Source: Candidatus Methanoperedens sp. (lineage in GTDB: Archaea > Halobacteriota > Methanosarcinia > Methanosarcinales > Methanoperedenaceae). From it: a stretch of 5,321 bases of DNA. Below are positions 1 through 4,717 of the stretch, piece by piece. Position 1 is the first letter of the stretch; each line of letters starts with the position of its first letter. The stretch lies in contig JAJRAP010000072.1 in NCBI GenBank assembly GCA_028679855.1, forward strand, positions 1 to 5,321, given 5' to 3'. The translations under genes were made by a program, and so were the position numbers. The notes under the pieces are model-generated. The model saw only the letters and a list, made by a program, of their open reading frames with translations, did not search any database and had not been told where the DNA came from.

Positions 1-554
1 AAGTGGCAAATGGAGCAGGGAGTGTCCCGAACACTGATGTGAAGATAAGACAGGTTGATGAGCTTATCCCGAAAGATAAGTTCAACGATGTCATGAAGAA
101 GGTAAAAGAGGAAATTAAGGTCATCCCGATAGCTACTATGGAAGACCTTGAGTGGGCTGATGGCATTGCATTCGGCACTCCAACGCGCTTTGGCAACATG
201 AGTTCCCAGATGAAGAACTTCATCGATAAAACTGGTGGGCTATGGCAGAAAGGAGCGCTGATAAATAAGGTGGCTGGGGTATTCACGAGCACCAGCACAC
301 AGCATGGAGGTCAGGAGACCACCATCATCACCTCGATGGTGCCTTTGCTCCACCACGGTATGATACTATTGGGTGTGCCGTATTCTGAACAGGCGCTTTT
401 CTCCATTGACCCGGTTAGCGGCGGCTCCCCATACGGAGCATCCTCGGTCTCAGGACCAATGGCTGATAGATCACCAACAGAGAACGACCTTGCGGTCGCA
501 AGGGCTCTTGGCAAGAGGATAGCCGAAACCAGCAAGAAGATTGCAGGCAAATAG
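1..554 (+). CDS. wrbA: NAD(P)H:quinone oxidoreductase, WrbA type (5' end missing)
   Basis: This is a flavodoxin-like FMN enzyme that transfers two electrons from NAD(P)H to quinones in the cytoplasm, which limits semiquinone and redox stress. The reading frame is open from base 3 and runs off the left edge. About 20 N-terminal residues, including the first FMN-phosphate loop, should lie outside the window, so the GTG at base 3 is an internal valine and not a start. Visible family signatures in order are the flavin loop GTPTRFGNMSSQMKNFID, the segment TSTSTQHGGQETT, HHGMILLGVPYSE, and the hallmark GGSPYGASSVSG followed by a C-terminal helix ending KKIAGK. The 183 visible residues fit a family length near 200. 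The TAG stop is one base from the stop of the convergent GDT1 gene. The family assignment is firm; the physiological quinone is unknown. Confidence 0.93.
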   Translation, partial: VANGAGSVPNTDVKIRQVDELIPKDKFNDVMKKVKEEIKVIPIATMEDLEWADGIAFGTPTRFGNMSSQMKNFIDKTGGLWQKGALINKVAGVFTSTSTQHGGQETTIITSMVPLLHHGMILLGVPYSEQALFSIDPVSGGSPYGASSVSGPMADRSPTENDLAVARALGKRIAETSKKIAGK

Positions 555-555
555 C

Positions 556-1116
556 TCAGTATCCAGCCAGGAACATTATCCCGAACAGGATAAACAGCGC
601 GCCGGCGCCCAGCTTTATTTTTGATAATGGCACGACCTCGCAAAGTTTCTTGCCGAGGAATATACCGATAAGGCTTATCAGCCCGAGCGCAAGCAATGCG
701 CCTGCAAATACAAGATGCGGCGAATTGTATTTCGCCACAAGGGTAATGGCTGAGATCTGTGTCTTGTCCCCCATCTCAGCAAGGGCTATCATGCTGAACG
801 TGGAGAGGAGGGGATTGCCAAGCAGCGTTGCTTTTTCTATTTCACAACTTTCCTTTGATGACAGCATTAGGATGCCAAAAGCAAGGAACAGCAGCCCTGC
901 AAGTATCCGAATCACGTACGGGGGTATGAACGTGAAGAGCACATCGCCAACAAGTACTCCAAGCCCGGTAACAAGAGCGAAGGCAAGTATGACGCCTGTA
1001 AAGACCTTTACCCTGTCGTATCTTGCGGAAAGTGCTATTACTGCAAGCTGCGTCTTGTCCCCGAATTCAGCAAGGGCGATGAGGCTGAAGGTTGTGAGAA
1101 GCAGGGTGATGTCCAT
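556..1116 (-). CDS. GDT1/TMEM165 (UPF0016) family cation transporter, probable Mn2+/Ca2+ exporter
   Basis: This is a membrane protein of the GDT1/TMEM165/MneA family, whose characterised members export Mn2+ or exchange Ca2+ and Mn2+ for protons. The 186 residues form about six hydrophobic segments in two homologous halves. Each half has the family signature E-x-G-D-K-T: EFGDKTQ at residues 17-23 and EMGDKTQ at 114-120. The acidic residues of these motifs form the cation site in the family. A short polar linker (about residues 86-100, SSKESCEIEK) separates the halves. The ATG at 1116 gives a start of MDITLLLTTFSLIALAE, normal for the family. No good SD site precedes it; the region just upstream reads AAAAAGCGACAAAT. 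The gene follows a roughly 200-base non-coding region with hairpins and a palindrome, which suggests its own regulation. Family assignment is firm; the exact ion is inferred. Confidence 0.93.
   Translation of the reverse strand: MDITLLLTTFSLIALAEFGDKTQLAVIALSARYDRVKVFTGVILAFALVTGLGVLVGDVLFTFIPPYVIRILAGLLFLAFGILMLSSKESCEIEKATLLGNPLLSTFSMIALAEMGDKTQISAITLVAKYNSPHLVFAGALLALGLISLIGIFLGKKLCEVVPLSKIKLGAGALFILFGIMFLAGY
618..622 (+). terminator. Possible oligo-T 3' end for wrbA, inside the opposing gene
   Basis: Only one base separates the convergent wrbA and GDT1 stops, so wrbA transcription must end inside GDT1. The first T-rich stretch on the plus strand after the stop is CTTTATTTTTGATA, with five consecutive T about 65 bases downstream. 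Archaeal termination often needs only a short oligo-T tract. The tract is short and overlaps coding sequence, so this is a weak call. Confidence 0.25.
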
Positions 1117-1170
1117 ATTTGTCGCTTTTTACCAATCTGGTGTTCTTAAGACCTTTTCAGAATACCTTTT

Positions 1171-1185
1171 ATTACAGGATGTAAT
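1171..1185 (-). promoter_or_regulatory. Perfect 6-3-6 palindrome (candidate operator) beside a TATA-like box for GDT1
   Basis: On the minus strand this reads ATTACA-TCC-TGTAAT, a perfect inverted repeat with a 3-base centre. It runs directly into TAATAAAAGG, an A/T-rich TATA-like stretch about 50 bases before the GDT1 ATG. A dyad at the BRE/TATA position is where archaeal repressors often bind, so metal-dependent control by a DtxR/MntR-like or Lrp-like regulator is possible. No regulator is encoded in the window. The same bases could instead form an RNA hairpin if transcription begins further upstream. Confidence 0.4.
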
Positions 1186-1204
1186 TTTTCATTTTCCTGT
1201 ATGT

Positions 1205-1258
1205 CAGGTCATTCATTACCTGTTCCTCGGAGGTTTCCTCCGAACCCATTGCCCAGGT
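1205..1258 (-). ncRNA. Structured leader RNA candidate upstream of GDT1
   Basis: On the minus strand a perfect 7-bp stem, TCGGAGG-AAA-CCTCCGA (1243-1237 with 1233-1227), sits inside a 5-bp outer stem, ACCTG (1258-1254) with CAGGT (1222-1218). The same CAGGT can pair instead with a second ACCTG at 1209-1205, so the outer stem and the downstream hairpin exclude each other. This alternative pairing is typical of cis-acting leader RNAs. A TATA box at 1301-1307 would start a transcript near 1276 that contains the whole element and gives GDT1 a leader of about 160 bases. I compared it by eye with what I remember of the yybP-ykoY Mn2+ and crcB fluoride riboswitches. It lacks the GGGGAGUA and the fluoride-type conserved loops, so it matches neither. 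Confidence 0.4.
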
Positions 1259-1300
1259 GTACATTTATTGTCATGGATTTAATAATGGTTGATTTGGTTG

Positions 1301-1307
1301 ATATAAG
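1301..1307 (-). promoter_or_regulatory. TATA box candidate for the long GDT1 leader
   Basis: The minus strand reads TTTTTACTTATATCAACC, with CTTATAT as the TATA-like core. Initiation about 25 bases downstream would fall near 1276 and produce a leader of roughly 160 bases that carries the hairpin element. The box lies directly behind the oligo-T tract of the upstream operon, so terminator and promoter abut. Without transcript data this is a motif-level call. Confidence 0.45.
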
Positions 1308-1308
1308 T

Positions 1309-1313
1309 AAAAA
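1309..1313 (-). terminator. Oligo-T terminator of the four-gene minus-strand operon
   Basis: On the minus strand the TGA stop of the last operon gene is followed immediately by TTTTT and then ACTTATAT. Short T tracts just after a stop are the usual intrinsic termination signal in archaea. There is no stem-loop in front of it, which is normal in archaea. The tract is short, so read-through into the GDT1 leader is possible. Confidence 0.4.
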
Positions 1314-1697
1314 TCATTTCCTTCTCTCAAACTGCAGCACATAAATATCAGGTCTTGGCGTCTTCCCCTCGCCCCGCGCAAAATCGGGATAACACCTGCT
1401 ACACAGAACGCGCCAGTTAAGCGACGCCACTATGGAACTTCCGGGCACAAGGCGTGCAAATATCACCGATGGCTTTACTTCAAGATTCGCTGCCATCTCT
1501 TTCACAAGCGCCAGCATCTGCGGCTCGAACACTTCAAGGTCATCCACTTCAAACCCACGCGTGTTGGCTGTGACCCCTGCGCATCCACAGGGCAGGGCGA
1601 ACATGTCAAGCTCTATCAAAAGAATGGGTCTGCCTATCATTTTCCTCAATTTCTCTTCAAATCCGGCTCTGTTTTTCAAAAGTTCTGATGTTATCAT
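1314..1697 (-). CDS. Small conserved-looking protein with CxC and CxxC motifs, function unknown
   Basis: I do not recognise this 127-aa protein with confidence. It looks soluble, with no signal peptide or membrane span. It has exactly four cysteines in two pairs: LPCGCAG (C37, C39) and VLCSRCYP (C99, C102), which could bind one Zn or Fe-S centre. Between them lie an acidic stretch (FEVDDLEVFEPQ, residues 49-60) and a short helix-like segment, then a glycine/proline turn at VPGSS (84-88). The ATG overlaps the TGA of the upstream U32 gene as ATGA, so the two are probably translated together and may function together. It is the last gene of the four-gene operon and ends at an oligo-T tract. It may belong to one of the DUF families restricted to methanogens and their relatives; I cannot name it from sequence alone. 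Confidence 0.85.
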   Translation of the reverse strand: MITSELLKNRAGFEEKLRKMIGRPILLIELDMFALPCGCAGVTANTRGFEVDDLEVFEPQMLALVKEMAANLEVKPSVIFARLVPGSSIVASLNWRVLCSRCYPDFARGEGKTPRPDIYVLQFERRK

Positions 1698-2737
1698 GCT
1701 TTCACCGTAAATGCATCAAGGGGCGAAAGCCCCTCAAGCTCTGTCCCGCCTCTTGAATAAACCTGCGTTACCTTTTTCGTGAATGCTTTGCAGTATCCGC
1801 ATTTGCCGCATACCTTTTTGCAGTTCATCCACTGTTTCTCAAGGATGCCGTCAAGGCTCTTGTTAGGGATATAGAACAGGTCTCTAAGGTCTTTGGGACA
1901 ATCCAGCAGGTCCATGAGGTTCCCGTCATAACTCTCATTAGAATAAGCGTTCACGCAATTAAGGATCCACTCAACAAAATGCGTCCTGCCGCCGATCTTG
2001 TATACGTCCGTGATATCACTGTAAAGTTTGAGGTCTTCCGGTCTTATCCAGGGTGATTTTATTATCTGCTCCGGGTTCTCGATGCGCAGTTCAAGGCATT
2101 TATAATAATAATAGTCGTCAAGCACGTTGGGTCTGGGCTCTGGACCGAAGGCATGCGAAAAAAAGTTAAAATGCGCGTACCTGAACGGACAGCGGTACAG
2201 ACAGCCCTCGTTAACAAGCAGTTTGAGTTCGCAGTCAACGGAGTCGCGGATGGCATGGAGCACGTCAAAATGACGGTTCACGTTGGAATCGATGACAATG
2301 GAATCCGCGCCAAGGTTCACGAACATTTCAGCTTTCTGGGGTGAATCCACGAATGCGAGCACCGAAACAACGACCATGATATCATCGAAGTCCCTTGCTA
2401 TTGTTTCCACAAGGTAGGGATCAGCCACAACGATGGAATCAACACCCATGTCAGCCAGTTTCTCAATATACCAGTGGTTCGTCCTGTAACCCTCAGGTGT
2501 TAGCTGGCGTCCTCCCATGCAGCTTGAATTCAACACAAGCTCCATCTTCACCCCGTTCTTATGCGCGTACTCGGTCTGCGCGGCGATCTCTTCAAGCTGC
2601 GGGGAGGCAAGGTTGCTCCTGCCCGTACCGATATAATCAGGAGAGCCTGCCATGAAGATTGAATATATCTTATCTTTTGCTGTGAGCAGTTCCTTAAGGC
2701 TGTTGATGTGTCCCAGGGAGGGGACAAATAGCTTCAT
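1694..2737 (-). CDS. U32-family protein (peptidase U32/UbiU-UbiV-like), probably Fe-S binding
   Basis: This is a 347-aa TIM-barrel-type U32 protein. The family was named for a collagenase, but several members (UbiU, UbiV, RlhA, TrhP) are Fe-S proteins that hydroxylate quinone precursors or RNA, so modification chemistry is more likely than proteolysis. Visible signs are the N-terminal KLFVPSLGHINSLKELL, repeated beta-strand/turn units such as MGVDSIVVADP (97-107) and LGADSIVIDSN (142-152), and the core VNEGCLYRCPFRYAHF (175-190; C179, C183). The C-terminal cluster C306-x3-C310-x2-C313-x2-C316 and C73 bring the conserved-looking cysteines to seven or more. The start is uncertain: an in-frame TTG at 2758 adds seven residues, but the ATG at 2737 gives a typical beginning and has AGGGA about 6-10 bases upstream. 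The stop overlaps the next gene as ATGA. The substrate is unknown. Confidence 0.88.
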   Translation of the reverse strand: MKLFVPSLGHINSLKELLTAKDKIYSIFMAGSPDYIGTGRSNLASPQLEEIAAQTEYAHKNGVKMELVLNSSCMGGRQLTPEGYRTNHWYIEKLADMGVDSIVVADPYLVETIARDFDDIMVVVSVLAFVDSPQKAEMFVNLGADSIVIDSNVNRHFDVLHAIRDSVDCELKLLVNEGCLYRCPFRYAHFNFFSHAFGPEPRPNVLDDYYYYKCLELRIENPEQIIKSPWIRPEDLKLYSDITDVYKIGGRTHFVEWILNCVNAYSNESYDGNLMDLLDCPKDLRDLFYIPNKSLDGILEKQWMNCKKVCGKCGYCKAFTKKVTQVYSRGGTELEGLSPLDAFTVKA

Positions 2738-2773
2738 GCTTGTCCCTGTTATTTGCAATACTGATAAATGTTT

Positions 2774-3139
2774 TCATGATATCTTTATTTTCTTTACGCA
2801 GCACTCCCTTCCTGCAATGATATCTATATCGGCGTCGCTGCATTCAGGGCATTTAATTATTGGCAGGAAAAAATGAAGTTTCTCAAAGAACTCGATATTA
2901 CCGCTGTATGAACATTTTCTACAGTTAATCTGGGGTTTGACGATCTTGATATCATATTTTGCTCCCTCTGCAACAGTCCCTTTTGTTATCGTTTCAAAGA
3001 TGAACTTCAACTGCCCGGGATTAAGAGCAGTAAGCTCCCCTATCTCGATAAATACCTCTTCAACTTTTTTCGCATCATTTTTCTTCGCACACTCAAGCAC
3101 AGAATCAATAATGGCTCCAGCTATCGATATTTCGTGCAC
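2774..3139 (-). CDS. hypA: HypA, hydrogenase/nickel-enzyme maturation chaperone
   Basis: HypA delivers Ni2+, together with the GTPase HypB, to [NiFe]-hydrogenase and in some organisms to other nickel enzymes. The 121-aa length is typical. The N-terminal MHEISIAGAII carries the nickel ligands around H2 and E3. The family's IGELTALNPGQLKFIFETITKGT follows, then a zinc domain with CRKC (C73, C76) and CPEC (C97, C100). The tail GRECC-VKKIKI adds two adjacent cysteines (C113, C114) beside the usual GRE motif. The start is GTG at 3139, fixed by the required MHE beginning. It lies six bases after the stop of the upstream 336-aa gene, with no clear SD, so coupling is likely. No other hyp gene is present in the window, so this copy is separated from HypB-F, or they lie elsewhere. 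Confidence 0.95.
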   Translation of the reverse strand: MHEISIAGAIIDSVLECAKKNDAKKVEEVFIEIGELTALNPGQLKFIFETITKGTVAEGAKYDIKIVKPQINCRKCSYSGNIEFFEKLHFFLPIIKCPECSDADIDIIAGRECCVKKIKIS

Positions 3140-3145
3140 AGTTTC

Positions 3146-4156
3146 TCAAACCCTTTCAACTTCGATCTCAGAACGAAGCTGGATGCATTTGGCTGCAGCA
3201 TACAACAATGACGAGAAGGCGCACACTGTCCCGATGCCCTTCCCGATGAGTTCTCCGTCCTTTTTCGAAAGCGACGTGATATAAGTATCCATCCTGACGT
3301 CAGTTGTGATGTTCCTTTTTTCCATGGCTGTCAGGAGATTGTTCGCCTCCTCGCCTGTGCTCTTTCCTTTCCTGCAAAGCTTTACCGGGCATATCTTGCA
3401 GTATTCTTTGAACAGCGCCCCCCATTTCGGTCCTGCGATGCCGGCATGGACTTCTGCCACTACACCTGCGTATGCTATGCAGCACCTCAATGCCCTGCCG
3501 AGCACTTTACCATTTTCCACTATCTCGCAGCAAACCCTGCCGTTCTTATAGAAGAAATGGTTCTCCATTCCGCGTTCGAATTTATCCTTCCCTGTGTTCC
3601 GTTTGTCCTTCAGTTTCTCTTTTATCCGCGCCGCAAGCTCAGGCGCCCTCGGGATCGTTGCTGCTGTCCCACATGTCGGGCAGTAGGATATCGGTCCCAC
3701 AGCCATCTCCCTGTCGTCTTTATCAATAAATACCACTTCCACGCCCCATGAATTGCGCCTGATAGCCACCCTGCCCCCATTCTTCCAGACCTCGTTATAC
3801 GCAGCAGCCACAGGCGTGACCACCCTGCCGTAGCCGTAGATATCAGCCACCTTCTCCATATCCAGAATGCACTGGAGCGATTTTGTGAGCTCGGATTCTA
3901 TGTCCTTGGGGAAAAAACCACCTTCCACAAGCGCGAACAGGATGGCAGGCGGCCAGGTTATTCCCTCGCCCCGTCCCACCACGTTGCCTTTGTCATCCAT
4001 TATCGAGGAACGGACGCCGTCGGGCTGCTCCCATGTCACCGCCCTTCCTCCCAGCAGGGACATTTCCTTCAATACCTTGTGCGTGGTGCCGCAGTTACCG
4101 TCCTCTATACGCAGCTTTCCTTCAAGGTTTTTCCTTACTCGTGATACGAAATCCAT
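3146..4156 (-). CDS. Cysteine-rich protein of unknown function, first gene of the hypA operon
   Basis: I do not recognise this 336-aa protein. It appears cytoplasmic, with no signal peptide or clear membrane span. Eleven or more cysteines are arranged as C22, C96, C159PTC162, C209-C210, C225-C226, C253KIC256PVKLC261, C322 and C334. The CxxC at 159-162 and the CxxCx4C at 253-261 resemble metal or Fe-S ligands; paired CC at 209-210 and 225-226 is unusual. The N-terminal half contains NCGTTHKVLKEM, GVRSSIMDD and RGEGITWPPAIL. The frame stays open upstream to 4237, but those 27 codons are A/T-rich and contain the TATA box. The ATG at 4156 (MDFVSRVRKNLEG) lies about 25 bases from that box, so the mRNA is probably leaderless. 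HypA starts six bases after its stop, which suggests a metal-related role; this is inference from context only. Confidence 0.85.
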   Translation of the reverse strand: MDFVSRVRKNLEGKLRIEDGNCGTTHKVLKEMSLLGGRAVTWEQPDGVRSSIMDDKGNVVGRGEGITWPPAILFALVEGGFFPKDIESELTKSLQCILDMEKVADIYGYGRVVTPVAAAYNEVWKNGGRVAIRRNSWGVEVVFIDKDDREMAVGPISYCPTCGTAATIPRAPELAARIKEKLKDKRNTGKDKFERGMENHFFYKNGRVCCEIVENGKVLGRALRCCIAYAGVVAEVHAGIAGPKWGALFKEYCKICPVKLCRKGKSTGEEANNLLTAMEKRNITTDVRMDTYITSLSKKDGELIGKGIGTVCAFSSLLYAAAKCIQLRSEIEVERV

Positions 4157-4177
4157 GATTTTCAATAATTGATCATG

Positions 4178-4185
4178 ATATTTAA
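4178..4185 (-). promoter_or_regulatory. TATA box of the four-gene minus operon
   Basis: The minus strand reads AAGGATTAAATATCATG, with TTAAATAT as the core. Its centre is about 25 bases from the A of the ATG at 4156, so transcription should start at or within a base or two of the start codon. No SD precedes that ATG (AATTATTGAAAATC), which agrees with leaderless initiation. An 8-base palindrome ATCATGAT (4172-4179) abuts the box and could be an operator, though such short palindromes occur by chance. Confidence 0.55.
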
Positions 4186-4241
4186 TCCTTATCAGTCGAT
4201 AGAAATTCAGATAAGAGAACAGATAGAGGGAAATCATTAAC

Positions 4242-4247
4242 TATATA
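4242..4247 (+). promoter_or_regulatory. TATA box of the toxin-antitoxin remnant and downstream genes
   Basis: The plus strand reads TTAACTATATACATATC. Initiation about 25 bases downstream falls near 4268-4272, just before the SD site and the ATG at 4279. This is the only convincing promoter before the 179-aa gene and the NTPase gene, so it may now serve them. Confidence 0.55.
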
Positions 4248-4269
4248 CATATCAATAATACTTCAATTC

Positions 4270-4274
4270 AGGTG
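4270..4274 (+). promoter_or_regulatory. Shine-Dalgarno site of the antitoxin remnant
   Basis: AGGTG lies four bases before the ATG at 4279 and matches the archaeal anti-SD (complement of GGAGGTGATC). It fixes the antitoxin start and shows that translation initiation is still intact although the gene body is damaged. Confidence 0.6.
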
Positions 4275-4278
4275 TATA

Positions 4279-4416
4279 ATGAATACAGTAAGAGTAAATA
4301 TTACACTCCCCATGGAAATTGCACAGATGTTAAGAAATGTGAAGAATAAATCTGCATTTATTGCTGAAGCGATAAGAGAACGGAAGATAATGAACTTTCT
4401 CTTGATTGGGACATAA
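4279..4416 (+). pseudogene. Ribbon-helix-helix antitoxin remnant (MazF partner), truncated and frameshifted
   Basis: The open frame encodes 45 residues. Residues 1-34 are a good ribbon-helix-helix DNA-binding domain: MNTVRVNITLP as the strand, then EIAQMLRNVKNKSAFIAEAIRE as the two helices. Intact antitoxins of this kind run to about 75-80 residues with an acidic, toxin-binding tail. Here the frame continues only as RKIMNFLLIGT and stops. A more natural acidic tail, TEDNELSLDWDITS, is readable in another frame at 4380-4421. A third frame gives GDGID and a stop at 4436-4438, overlapping the toxin start as these pairs usually do. This pattern implies loss of a middle segment and at least one further indel. 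The DNA-binding half might still be made and bind DNA. Confidence 0.75.
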
Positions 4417-4424
4417 CTTCGGTG

Positions 4425-4717
4425 ATGGAATTGATTAAAAGGGGAGATATTTACTGGATCAGACTTGATCCAATCCAGGGCTTCGAGACTGGAAAAACAA
4501 GACCTGCTGTGGTGATCTCAAACGATATTAACAATGAACTTGCCGATACTATTACTGTCCTTCCTGTAACTCCAAGTGTGGGGAAGGTGTATCCTTTTGA
4601 AGTATTCTTAAAGTAAGAACTGTGGACAAAAAGAGGCTCAAAGAGAGGATCGGAAAAATACCTGAAGCGATATTGAACGATATTGAGAAAGCTTTGAAGA
4701 TTCATCTTGAACTATGA
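4425..4717 (+). pseudogene. MazF/PemK-type endoribonuclease toxin, inactivated by internal deletion and frameshift
   Basis: MazF toxins cut single-stranded RNA at short motifs. The N-terminal 63 residues are well preserved: IKRGDIYWIRLDP, GKTRPAVVISNDINN with the catalytic-type arginine, and ADTITVLPVTPS with the matching threonine, then YPFEVFLK and a TAA at 4614-4616. The C-terminal part continues at once in another frame from 4613 (VRTVDKKRLKERIGKIP, then a helix ending KIHLEL) to the TGA at 4717. The two pieces total about 97 residues against about 115 for the family. The missing piece is the loop that normally precedes RTVDKKRL, including its usual NQI, so an in-frame sequencing slip cannot explain it. 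The start may be the GTG at 4422 or this ATG. The truncated 63-residue product is unlikely to be active. Confidence 0.85.

Noticed and set aside
311..643. Minus-strand open frame across the wrbA/GDT1 junction
   Set aside because: It overlaps two well-supported genes out of frame and shows no family features.
1227..1243. The GGAGGAAACCTCC hairpin as part of an RNase P RNA
   Set aside because: It resembles GAGGAAAGUCC only by chance; no other conserved RNase P segments occur and the region is too short.
1205..1260. Assignment of the GDT1 leader to the yybP-ykoY Mn2+ or crcB fluoride riboswitch
   Set aside because: The conserved GGGGAGUA loop of the former and the paired first hairpin and CUGAUGA-type segment of the latter are not visible.
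650..1282. Long plus-strand open frame opposite GDT1 (210 codons)
   Set aside because: It is the antisense shadow of a clear membrane-protein gene, has no recognisable domain and ends in the non-coding leader region.
2738..2758. TTG start for the U32 protein adding seven residues
   Set aside because: The ATG at 2737 gives the usual MKLFVPS-like beginning and has AGGGA in front of it; TTG remains possible but less likely.
4157..4237. N-terminal extension of the 336-aa protein to 363 aa
   Set aside because: These 27 codons are A/T-rich, encode an unlikely peptide and contain the TATA box that best serves the ATG at 4156.
4668..4687. Tandem 10-base direct repeat CGATATTGAA/CGATATTGAG
   Set aside because: Only two copies within the toxin remnant, readable as ordinary coding sequence for its C-terminal helix.
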